From: Betaproteobacteria bacterium
GTDB lineage: Bacteria; Pseudomonadota; Gammaproteobacteria; Burkholderiales; Burkholderiaceae
DNA length: 6,351 nucleotides
Reading direction: 5' to 3'
Assembly (NCBI GenBank): GCA_013205155.1
Contig: JABMMT010000291.1
Span: 1 to 6,351, forward strand
Each line of letters starts with the position of its first letter. The stretch's first letter is position 1. Shown here piece by piece: positions 1 to 5,964 of this stretch. The position numbers and the translations under genes were made by a program. Below the pieces are notes generated by a model. It was not told the origin of the DNA. It did not search any database and saw only the letters and a program-made list of their open reading frames with translations.

Positions 1-733
1 GAACGTTGCTCCAAGTAAAGCTACCGCATTAGGAACCGAAGTTGAAGTGATGGTTCTAGATATTGATGAAGACAAGCGTCGTATTAGTTTGGGCATCAAG
101 CAGTGCAAAGCCAATCCATGGGAAGAGTTCTCACGTGCTCAGCAAAAAGGCGACAAACTGACTGGTGCAATCAAGTCGATTACTGACTTTGGTGTGTTCA
201 TTGGTTTGCCTGGCGGCATCGACGGCTTGGTTCATCTTTCCGATATTTCTTGGAATGAGCCAGGCGAAGAAGCTGTTAAGAAATACAAAAAAGGCGATGA
301 AGTTGAAGCTACTGTATTGGCAATTGATGTTGAGAAAGAGCGTATCTCTCTCGGTATCAAGCAATTATCTGGTGACCCATTCAATAACTACACATCGGTT
401 AGTGACAAGGGTAGCCTCGTGACTGGTACTGTGAAAGCGGTTGATGCCAAGGGTGCAACAATTCACTTGGCAGATGAAGTAGAGGCTTATTTGCGTGCTT
501 CTGAGATCTCAACAGATCGTGTTGAAGATGCTCGCAATGTATTGAAAGAGGGCGATAGCGTTACTGCAATGATCATCAATATTGATCGTAAGTCACGCGT
601 GATTAATCTTTCAATTAAGGCAAAAGACAGTTCTGATCAACAAGATGCTATGAGCAAGCTCCAGGGTGATGCGCAGTCTGGCACAACCAATCTAGGCGCT
701 TTGTTAAAAGCAAAAATGGACAATCAGGGCTAA
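1..733 (+). CDS. rpsA: 30S ribosomal protein S1, C-terminal part (5' end outside window)
   Basis: S1 is the large RNA-binding protein of the 30S subunit that helps dock and unfold mRNA during initiation. The gene enters the window already open: the first complete codon starts at 2, giving 243 residues before the TAA at 731-733, somewhat under half of the usual ~560. Visible are the tail of one S1 (OB-fold) repeat ending in ISLGIKQ, a complete repeat at about 149-364 (with FGVFIGLPGGIDGLVHLSDISW and again ISLGIKQ) and a last, more divergent repeat at about 404-629. By comparison with six-repeat S1 proteins these are repeats 4 (end), 5 and 6. The tail after repeat 6 is polar and ends in LGALLKAKMDNQG. 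The GTG at 47 is an internal Val codon, not a start, because the frame and the S1 homology continue upstream of it. It is followed by a strong terminator and ihfB, the common proteobacterial order. Confidence 0.96.
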   Translation, partial: NVAPSKATALGTEVEVMVLDIDEDKRRISLGIKQCKANPWEEFSRAQQKGDKLTGAIKSITDFGVFIGLPGGIDGLVHLSDISWNEPGEEAVKKYKKGDEVEATVLAIDVEKERISLGIKQLSGDPFNNYTSVSDKGSLVTGTVKAVDAKGATIHLADEVEAYLRASEISTDRVEDARNVLKEGDSVTAMIINIDRKSRVINLSIKAKDSSDQQDAMSKLQGDAQSGTTNLGALLKAKMDNQG

Positions 734-739
734 ATCAAT

Positions 740-774
740 ATCGCTGCTTTCCGTAAGGAAGGTGGCGATTTTTT
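740..774 (+). terminator. Strong intrinsic terminator after rpsA
   Basis: A continuous 13-bp stem pairs 740-752 with 757-769, including four G-U pairs, closed by a GTAA (GNRA-type) tetraloop at 753-756. It runs straight into six T residues (769-774). It begins 6 nt after the rpsA stop, so it would end rpsA transcripts. It also ends only 11 nt before the ihfB start codon, so any ihfB transcript that starts upstream must pass through it. The structure was paired by hand; no energy was calculated. Confidence 0.88.
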
Positions 775-785
775 ATTGATAGATC

Positions 786-1130
786 ATGACAGATCAAGAG
801 CAACAAGCTATTACTCGCTCCGAACTCGTGGAGAGCCTCGCGGAACAATTTCCGCAGCTTCTGCCTAGGGATGTGGAGTTGGCGGTAAAAACCTTGCTCG
901 ACACAATGACTCAAGCTTTGGCTGAAGGCAAGCGTATCGAGTTACGTGGCGTTGGAAGTTTTGTGCTTCATCATCGTCCTGCGCGAACTGGTCGTAATCC
1001 AAAATCAGGTGAAAAGGTATTAATTCCAGAAAAACGTGTTCCGCACTTTAAGCCTGGAAAAGAATTGCGTGAGCGTGTAGATTACAAGCCTTTAAAGCAG
1101 GCGGGCCCTAAAGAGGGTTCTGGTGCCTAG
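786..1130 (+). CDS. ihfB: Integration host factor subunit beta
   Basis: IHF-beta pairs with IHF-alpha to bind and sharply bend DNA at specific sites, acting in nucleoid structure, replication, recombination and transcription. The 114-residue product carries the HU/IHF fold throughout: RSELVESLAEQ helix, AVKTLLDTM helix, the IELRGVGSF strand, and the DNA-intercalating arm RTGRNPKSGEKV with the conserved Pro at residue 72. It ends in the beta-specific PHFKPGKELRERV. Glu52 and Arg54 align with E. coli IHF-beta Glu44 and Arg46, and the beta-type C-terminal motif argues against HU or IHF-alpha. It is about 20 residues longer than the E. coli protein, with roughly 8 extra N-terminal and 12 extra C-terminal residues. 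Residue 56 is Val where Phe is usual in GFGSF. An in-frame TAG at 780 rules out an earlier start, so ATG 786 is secure although no clear Shine-Dalgarno precedes it. Confidence 0.95.
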   Translation: MTDQEQQAITRSELVESLAEQFPQLLPRDVELAVKTLLDTMTQALAEGKRIELRGVGSFVLHHRPARTGRNPKSGEKVLIPEKRVPHFKPGKELRERVDYKPLKQAGPKEGSGA

Positions 1131-1147
1131 TATTCAGGCTGGGCCTC

Positions 1148-1172
1148 AGTGGTCCTTCAGGACTATTTTTTT
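1148..1172 (+). terminator. Probable intrinsic terminator after ihfB
   Basis: An 8-bp stem (1148-1155 with 1160-1167, two G-U pairs) has a TTCA loop and overlaps a run of seven T (1166-1172). It is weaker than the rpsA terminator. The same 5' arm can also pair with GGGCC at 1141-1145, so two mutually exclusive hairpins are possible. It ends 18 nt before the lapB start codon. Confidence 0.6.
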
Positions 1173-1190
1173 ATTTGAAGTCTGTACAGC

Positions 1191-2402
1191 ATGATTCAGA
1201 TTGAGACAGCTTGGCTATTACTTTTACCAATCATGTTTGGTATTGGCTGGTTAGCATCCCGTTGGGATTTGCGTCTTGAAAACCGGATGGATGAGCGTGA
1301 GCGTATGCGTCAGCAACGTTCTACCTTTAAGGGATTAAGTCTTCTCCTCAATGAGCAGCCTGATCAAGCGATTGAGACTCTAGTCAAGATTGCGCAGCTA
1401 GATCCTGAAACGATTGAGCTACATTTTTCCTTGGGTAACTTATTTCGTCGTCGCGGCGAAACCGAGCGTGCTATTCGAGTACATCAACATTTAGCAAACC
1501 GAGATGATTTAAAGCCCCGTGACCGTGATCATGCTGCTTATGAATTAGGGCGTGATTTCTTACGGGCGGGTTTACTAGATCGCGCTGAAGCATCTCTTAA
1601 TCGCGTAGGGCCTGGAAAATTTGCAGCACCTGCAAAAGAGAGTCTATTAGAGATGTATCAGATAGAGCGTGATTGGAAAAAAGCCATCATTGCAGCTAGT
1701 CAGCTTGAAAAGCTTCAAAGTAAATCGCATCAAACTGAAATTGCTCAGTTTCATTGTGAGCTCGGACAAGAAGCGCTGCAGGCAAATGATTTATCTGGCG
1801 CTGAGAAATCGATTCAAGAAGCGTTGGGAGTAGTACCAAACCATACTCGGGCCCTGATTTTGCAGGGTGATTACTTGATGGCATTAGGACAGCCTACACA
1901 AGCAATTGAAGCGTGGAGTGTTGTTGCCAGTTCTCATCCAGCCTATATGCATTTGATAGCTGATCGGTGGATGAAGGCACATACCGACTTAGATCAAAGC
2001 GCGGCAGGCTTAGAGCGTTTATGTGAATTATTGAATACACAAGCATCTGGAGAGCTTCTAGATGTTGTCCATAAGCAAGTAATGAACATTCGTGGTCTTC
2101 AGGCTGCAAACACAATGATCTCTGAAGTGATGCAGCACTCACCTAGCTTAAGTGCACTCTCAAAATTAGCTGAAACCAGATTAGCTTTAGAGGAGGGTAA
2201 TGCCAATCCAGAAAGGCTGATGGAGTTGAAATCTATCTTACATCTCCTGCGCCAGCGTACTACCAGCTTGGCACGCTATACCTGCGGCAATTGCGGCTTC
2301 CGTGCAAGACGTTTTTATTGGCAATGTCCTGGATGTAATAATTGGGAGGCATACTCCCCAAGACGTAGTGAGGGTGTCACGCCTAGCGGCCCATCCATGT
2401 AA
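1191..2402 (+). CDS. lapB: Lipopolysaccharide assembly protein B (TPR and zinc-ribbon membrane protein)
   Basis: LapB (YciM) is an inner-membrane-anchored adaptor. In E. coli it promotes FtsH degradation of LpxC and so limits lipid A synthesis; that role is taken from the family, not shown here. The 403-residue product (E. coli: 389) has the family architecture in order. An N-terminal membrane segment spans about residues 7-22 (AWLLLLPIMFGIGWLA). A basic/acidic juxtamembrane stretch follows, then TPR-type helical repeats from about 47 to 350, including the signature GNLFRRRGETERAIRVHQ (82-99) and ELGRDFLRAGLLDRAE. The C-terminal rubredoxin-like zinc ribbon has Cys365, Cys368, Cys379 and Cys382 (CGNC...CPGC). 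The ATG at 1191 places the membrane segment where the family has it; the ribosome site is weak (TGAAG, 1176-1180). It leads a block of envelope genes, with ugd 36 nt downstream. The small partner gene lapA, often placed just upstream, is absent. Confidence 0.93.
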   Translation: MIQIETAWLLLLPIMFGIGWLASRWDLRLENRMDERERMRQQRSTFKGLSLLLNEQPDQAIETLVKIAQLDPETIELHFSLGNLFRRRGETERAIRVHQHLANRDDLKPRDRDHAAYELGRDFLRAGLLDRAEASLNRVGPGKFAAPAKESLLEMYQIERDWKKAIIAASQLEKLQSKSHQTEIAQFHCELGQEALQANDLSGAEKSIQEALGVVPNHTRALILQGDYLMALGQPTQAIEAWSVVASSHPAYMHLIADRWMKAHTDLDQSAAGLERLCELLNTQASGELLDVVHKQVMNIRGLQAANTMISEVMQHSPSLSALSKLAETRLALEEGNANPERLMELKSILHLLRQRTTSLARYTCGNCGFRARRFYWQCPGCNNWEAYSPRRSEGVTPSGPSM

Positions 2403-2427
2403 TACCATGAACTGATTGTATTTTTAT

Positions 2428-2441
2428 AGGGATTAATTTTG
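2428..2441 (+). promoter_or_regulatory. Ribosome binding site that fixes the TTG start of ugd
   Basis: AGGGA at 2428-2432 lies 6 nt before TTG at 2439-2441. The reading frame from this TTG gives (M)KVTIIGSGYVGLVTG, the standard UDP-glucose dehydrogenase N-terminus, so this rare start codon is well supported. Confidence 0.8.
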
Positions 2442-3803
2442 AAAGTCACCATTATCGGAAGTGGTTACGTCGGTTTAGTTACTGGCGCCTGTTTGGCCGA
2501 GCAGGGTAACAATGTCTTCTGTCTTGATCTTGATCCCAAGAAAATTGAGATTCTTAATTCTGGTGGCGTTCCTATATATGAAGCAGGTTTGAACGAAATG
2601 ATTGAGCGTAATCGCGCTGCAGGTCGTTTGCAGTTTTCAACCGATATTGCTGCCTCTGTTGCGCATGGTGATATTCAATTTATTGCTGTAGGCACTCCAC
2701 CTGATGAAGATGGATCGGCTGACTTGCAGTATGTAGTTGCAGCTGCTCGCAACATCGGCCGTCATGCTTCGACCGCCAAAGTGATCGTAGATAAGTCTAC
2801 CGTTCCCGTAGGGACTGCTGACAAAGTCACAGCAGCGATTGCTGAAGAATTAGAGAAGCGGGGATTATCTGCAGATTTATGTTCAGTCGTTTCTAATCCA
2901 GAATTCTTAAAGGAGGGTGCTGCAGTCGAAGACTTTATGCGCCCAGATCGTATTGTGATTGGCACCGAAAATAGTCCAGCTGGAATGCGTGCTAAAGAGC
3001 AAATGCGTAAGCTGTATGCACCTTTTAACCGTCACCATGAGCGTACCTATTACATGGATGTTAAAAGTGCTGAGCTCACAAAGTACGCTGCTAATGCGAT
3101 GTTGGCGACCCGCATCTCCTTTATGAATGAATTGGCTAATCTGGCAGATTTAGTAGGGGCTGATATTGAGGCAGTGCGCCAAGGCATTGGATCGGACTCT
3201 CGAATTGGTTTTGGTTTTCTATATCCAGGCACTGGCTACGGTGGTTCTTGCTTTCCTAAAGATGTTTCAGCACTCTCTAAGACTGCGAATGAGCACGGAA
3301 GAGATCTCAAGATCTTGCAGGCTGTAGAAGCCGTTAATGAGGCACAAAAATATACTCTCGTCGAAAAGATTGATAAGCGTTTTGGCAAAGATTTGAAGGG
3401 TATGAAGTTTGCCTTGTGGGGTTTGGCATTTAAGCCAAATACCGACGATATGCGTGAGGCGCCTAGTCGCATTGTTATTGGCGAATTAGTTAAGCGTGGT
3501 GCACATGTCGTTGCATTTGATCCGGTTGCCATGAAAGAGGCACAGCATTGTCTTGATTTGGACTTCAAGGGCAATCCAGAGGGATTGAAAAAGGTCTCTA
3601 TGGTGAGCGATCCTATGGCCGCCTTAGATGGTTGTGATGCTTTGGTCATCGTGACGGAGTGGAAAGCTTTCCGTAGCCCTGATTTTGATTTAGTGAAACA
3701 AAAACTGAAGAACCCAATCATCTTTGATGGTCGAAATCTGTATGAGCCTGCCGCTATGCAAGAGTTAGGTATTGAGTATCTAGGCATTGGACGACATAAT
3801 TAA
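2439..3803 (+). CDS. ugd: UDP-glucose 6-dehydrogenase (TTG start)
   Basis: This cytoplasmic enzyme oxidises UDP-glucose to UDP-glucuronate with two NAD+, feeding acidic sugars into capsule, exopolysaccharide or lipid A modification. The 454-residue product is full length for the bacterial family. The N-terminal Rossmann domain opens with GSGYVG (residues 7-12) and contains VGTPPDEDGSADL. The central helical domain has KSAELTKYAANAM with the active-site Lys215 and Asn219. The catalytic nucleophile is Cys271 in GYGGSCFPKD. The C-terminal UDP-binding domain contains the conserved block around Lys332 (LAFKPNTDDMREAP). All key residues are present. Position with heptose genes suggests an LPS or surface polysaccharide role, but the downstream sugar is not visible. 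It sits 36 nt after lapB without a terminator, so cotranscription is likely. Relatives oxidising GDP-mannose (GMD) share the fold; overall similarity to UDP-glucose dehydrogenases makes that unlikely. Confidence 0.95.
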   Translation: MKVTIIGSGYVGLVTGACLAEQGNNVFCLDLDPKKIEILNSGGVPIYEAGLNEMIERNRAAGRLQFSTDIAASVAHGDIQFIAVGTPPDEDGSADLQYVVAAARNIGRHASTAKVIVDKSTVPVGTADKVTAAIAEELEKRGLSADLCSVVSNPEFLKEGAAVEDFMRPDRIVIGTENSPAGMRAKEQMRKLYAPFNRHHERTYYMDVKSAELTKYAANAMLATRISFMNELANLADLVGADIEAVRQGIGSDSRIGFGFLYPGTGYGGSCFPKDVSALSKTANEHGRDLKILQAVEAVNEAQKYTLVEKIDKRFGKDLKGMKFALWGLAFKPNTDDMREAPSRIVIGELVKRGAHVVAFDPVAMKEAQHCLDLDFKGNPEGLKKVSMVSDPMAALDGCDALVIVTEWKAFRSPDFDLVKQKLKNPIIFDGRNLYEPAAMQELGIEYLGIGRHN

Positions 3804-3850
3804 AGCGGCAAAATATCAATAGTCAACAGAAAATATTAGAAAAGTCTGAA

Positions 3851-4780
3851 GTGGAAAAAGCTAATCGAGAACAGTTCTCTAAAACACGTTTACTAGTGGT
3901 TGGCGATGTCATGTTAGATCGCTATTGGTTTGGTGATACCAAACGGATTTCGCCAGAGGCGCCTGTTCCTATCGTGCAGGTTGGAAAAATCGATGAACGT
4001 TTAGGCGGCGCAGCTAATGTGGCGCGCAACGTTGCAGCACTAGGTGCACAGACGACTATTTTAGGAATTGCAGGTAATGATGAGCCTGGCAAGCGGGTTG
4101 TTGAGCTTTTAAAGGCTAGCGGTGTCGATAGTCAGTTAGAAATTGATGCCAAAGTCCCCACCATTGTGAAACTACGTGTGATTGCGCGTCAGCAGCAATT
4201 GATTCGTTTGGATTTTGAAGAAACTCCTAGTGAACAAGCATTGGCACATAAATTAGAACGCTTTGAGAAGTTGGTTGGGAGTGCTGATGTTGTCATTTTG
4301 TCTGACTACGGAAAAGGTGCCTTAGGTCAAGTGGCCCATATGATTGAACAGGCGCGTGCACAGAAAAAGGCCATATTAGTTGACCCTAAAGGCGAAGACT
4401 ATGAAAAATATCGAGGAGCAACGGTCTTAACACCCAATCGCAGCGAGTTACGCCAAGTAGTTGGTCAATGGACCAGTGAAGACGATCTGATTCGTAGAGC
4501 TCAGGATTTACGTCGCTCATTAAATCTTCAGGCTTTACTCTTAACTCGCTCCGAAGAGGGGATGAGTCTGTTCACTGAGCAGGGCGTTAGCCATGTTAAA
4601 GCTCAAGCTAGAGAGGTATTTGACGTCTCTGGTGCAGGCGATACAGTGATAGCTACTCTTGCGGTGGCCTTAGCAGCCGGGTGGCCTCTGGAAAAGGCAA
4701 TGGCATTAGCCAATCGCGCTGGTGGTATTGTGGTTGGTAAGTTAGGAACTGCTACCGTGACTTCAGAGGAATTACAGTGA
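3851..4780 (+). CDS. rfaE1: D-glycero-beta-D-manno-heptose-7-phosphate kinase (GTG start)
   Basis: The enzyme phosphorylates heptose 7-phosphate at C1, the kinase step in making ADP-heptose for the LPS inner core; it is also called hldA. The 309-residue product is a PfkB/ribokinase-family sugar kinase. It has LLVVGDVMLDRYWFGD near the N-terminus, ISPEAPVPIV, the substrate-binding GGAANVARN (from residue 52), VDPKG and TPNRSEL. The C-terminal signature VSGAGDT has the catalytic base Asp264. It ends after TATVTSEEL, corresponding to domain I of the bifunctional E. coli HldE. The adenylyltransferase domain is absent and not encoded elsewhere in the window, matching the split arrangement of betaproteobacteria. 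The GTG at 3851 is chosen because no ATG, GTG or TTG lies in frame between it and the stop at 3797 and because the length fits; the preceding AGAAAAG (3838-3844) is only a weak ribosome site. The stop codon overlaps the hldD start. Confidence 0.93.
   Translation: MEKANREQFSKTRLLVVGDVMLDRYWFGDTKRISPEAPVPIVQVGKIDERLGGAANVARNVAALGAQTTILGIAGNDEPGKRVVELLKASGVDSQLEIDAKVPTIVKLRVIARQQQLIRLDFEETPSEQALAHKLERFEKLVGSADVVILSDYGKGALGQVAHMIEQARAQKKAILVDPKGEDYEKYRGATVLTPNRSELRQVVGQWTSEDDLIRRAQDLRRSLNLQALLLTRSEEGMSLFTEQGVSHVKAQAREVFDVSGAGDTVIATLAVALAAGWPLEKAMALANRAGGIVVGKLGTATVTSEELQ
4765..4780 (+). promoter_or_regulatory. Translational coupling junction rfaE1/hldD
   Basis: GTGA at 4777-4780 contains both the hldD start (GTG, 4777-4779) and the rfaE1 stop (TGA, 4778-4780). 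A good Shine-Dalgarno, AGAGGA (4765-4770), lies inside rfaE1 6 nt before the start. The 4-nt overlap implies coupled translation of the two heptose enzymes. Confidence 0.85.
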
Positions 4781-5805
4781 CTATTATCGTAACTGGTGCA
4801 GCAGGATTTATTGGGGCTAATATTGTTCAGGCGCTGAACGCCCGTGGTGAAAAAAATATCATTGCGGTTGACGATTTACGTCCTGCAGATAAATACCGCA
4901 ATCTGGCTGACTTAGACATCATTGATTACCTCAATAAGGAAGAATTTTTAGCCGCCTTCAATGGCGGTCGCTTTGGTAAGGTGAAAGCAGTCTTTCATGA
5001 GGGTGCCTGTTCCGACACCATGGAAACAGATGGTATTTTTATGATGGCCAATAACTATCGCTACACCATGGACTTGCTAGATATTTGTACCGAACAAAAA
5101 GTACAACTGTTATATGCCTCCTCTGCAGCTACTTATGGCGGTTCAGATGTATTTGTAGAAAGTCGTGAGCATGAGAAGCCGCTGAATATTTATGGCTACT
5201 CAAAGTTTTTATTTGATCAAGTCATGCGCAAGCGTTTTGCTGAAAAAGCGAATACTGCACAAGTTGTCGGTTTTAGGTATTTCAATGTTTATGGTCCACG
5301 TGAATCACATAAAGGACGTATGGCTTCTGTGGCTTTTCATCAGTATCACCAGTACAAAGCAAATGGCCATGTGAAATTATTTGGTGAGTATGGTGGCTAT
5401 GGCCCTGGCGAACAAAGTCGTGATTTTGTCTCAGTTGAAGATGTCGTCAAAGTAAATCTCTATTTCTTAGATCATCCTGAAATCAGTGGGATCTTTAATT
5501 TAGGCACTGGTCGAGCGCAACCGTTTAATGACGTGGCATTTGCTGTGGCCAATGCAATGCGAAAATTAGATAAGGCACAACCCGCAAGCCTCGCTGAATT
5601 GGTGAAAGAAAAAGCAATTGAATATATTCCTTTTCCAGACGCGCTGAAAGGGAAGTACCAATGCTTTACTCAAGCTGATTTGACGAAGTTACGGGAGGCA
5701 GGATACACCGAGCCCTTTTTAACTGTAGAGCAAGGTGTGGGCCGTTATATTGAGTGGCTTGAAGCCAATGCTGAATTCTTGGCCAGTCCTTTGGATACAA
5801 AATAA
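4777..5805 (+). CDS. hldD: ADP-L-glycero-D-manno-heptose-6-epimerase (GTG start)
   Basis: HldD (RfaD) epimerises ADP-D-glycero-D-manno-heptose at C6 to the L-form, the last step of the ADP-heptose pathway for LPS core. The 342-residue product is an extended short-chain dehydrogenase with the NADP-binding GAAGFIG at residues 7-13, the YASSAATYGG strand with the active-site Ser/Thr region, and the catalytic pair Tyr139 and Lys143 in IYGYSKFLFD. It also has FRYFNVYGPRESHKG with Lys179, aligning with the E. coli second catalytic base Lys178, plus RDFVSVEDV, GIFNLGTGRAQ and the C-terminal IEYIPFPDALKGKYQCFTQADL. It is about 30 residues longer than the E. coli enzyme, mainly from an insert before IEYIPFPD and extra C-terminal residues. 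The GTG start is fixed by the Shine-Dalgarno at 4765-4770 and by the family N-terminus. It is probably the last gene of the lapB-led unit, since about 100 nt and a terminator follow. Confidence 0.96.
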   Translation: MTIIVTGAAGFIGANIVQALNARGEKNIIAVDDLRPADKYRNLADLDIIDYLNKEEFLAAFNGGRFGKVKAVFHEGACSDTMETDGIFMMANNYRYTMDLLDICTEQKVQLLYASSAATYGGSDVFVESREHEKPLNIYGYSKFLFDQVMRKRFAEKANTAQVVGFRYFNVYGPRESHKGRMASVAFHQYHQYKANGHVKLFGEYGGYGPGEQSRDFVSVEDVVKVNLYFLDHPEISGIFNLGTGRAQPFNDVAFAVANAMRKLDKAQPASLAELVKEKAIEYIPFPDALKGKYQCFTQADLTKLREAGYTEPFLTVEQGVGRYIEWLEANAEFLASPLDTK

Positions 5806-5911
5806 ACTGCAGACGATTTAGCAACTTTATTCTTTCTCTTTTACTGATTTACTGATTCTTATGTAGTCGACATAGAGCAGTCAACATTTATTTTTTCTGT
5901 CCGTTGTAAGT
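5806..5911 (+). other. Intergenic region with no gene, AT-rich
   Basis: No open reading frame, tRNA or other RNA gene is recognisable here. It is AT-rich with pyrimidine runs. It contains a tandem 8-mer (5840-5855), a small inverted repeat TATGT/ACATA (5860-5864 with 5870-5874, loop AGTCG) and a T-rich stretch (about 5886-5896). A promoter for comEA could lie here, but I cannot identify convincing -35 and -10 boxes. Confidence 0.5.
5840..5855 (+). repeat. Tandem 8-bp repeat, two copies
   Basis: TTTACTGA occurs twice back to back (5840-5847 and 5848-5855) between hldD and comEA. Both copies are identical. It could be a binding site with one-turn-minus spacing, a slippage product or chance in AT-rich DNA; function is unknown. 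Confidence 0.6.
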
Positions 5912-5942
5912 AGTCCACGCATCTAAGTTGCGTGGATTTTTT
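5912..5942 (+). terminator. Intrinsic terminator between hldD and comEA
   Basis: TCCACGC (5914-5920) pairs perfectly with GCGTGGA (5930-5936). It is extended by one A-T pair inside (5921-5929) and by G-U and A-T pairs at the base (5913-5937, 5912-5938). The loop is TCTAAGT and the T run covers 5937-5942. It probably ends the lapB-ugd-rfaE1-hldD transcript, and it stops only 19 nt short of the comEA start codon. Confidence 0.85.
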
Positions 5943-5951
5943 ATTTACTTT

Positions 5952-5964
5952 AGGAGAAAGAATG
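5952..5964 (+). promoter_or_regulatory. Ribosome binding site of comEA
   Basis: AGGAG at 5952-5956 lies 5 nt before ATG 5962. This is the best Shine-Dalgarno of any ATG-started gene in the window and supports the start used for comEA. Confidence 0.8.

Noticed and set aside
47..49. GTG at 47 as the start of a short S1-like protein
   Set aside because: The frame is open from position 2 and the upstream residues (NVAPSKATALGTEVEV) continue the S1 repeat, so this is an internal Val codon of rpsA.
131..364. 77-codon open frame on the - strand within rpsA
   Set aside because: It is fully antisense to conserved S1 repeat coding sequence, with no ribosome site or recognisable protein motif.
3236..3787. 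183-codon open frame on the - strand within ugd
   Set aside because: It is the longest antisense frame but covers the well-conserved C-terminal half of ugd. Its translation shows no domain and is explained by the codon bias of the sense gene.
5192..5374. 60-codon + strand frame inside hldD
   Set aside because: It is out of frame within the catalytic region of hldD and has no support of its own.
5855..5886. Possible promoter on the - strand (TTGACT with a TAAGAA box 17 bp away)
   Set aside because: The -10 box matches only half the consensus and no - strand gene lies downstream of it, so chance in AT-rich DNA is the better explanation.
5806..5961. Remnant of an rRNA or tRNA gene between hldD and comEA
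   Set aside because: I looked for 5S ends, CCA-terminated cloverleaf stems and T-loop sequence and found none.
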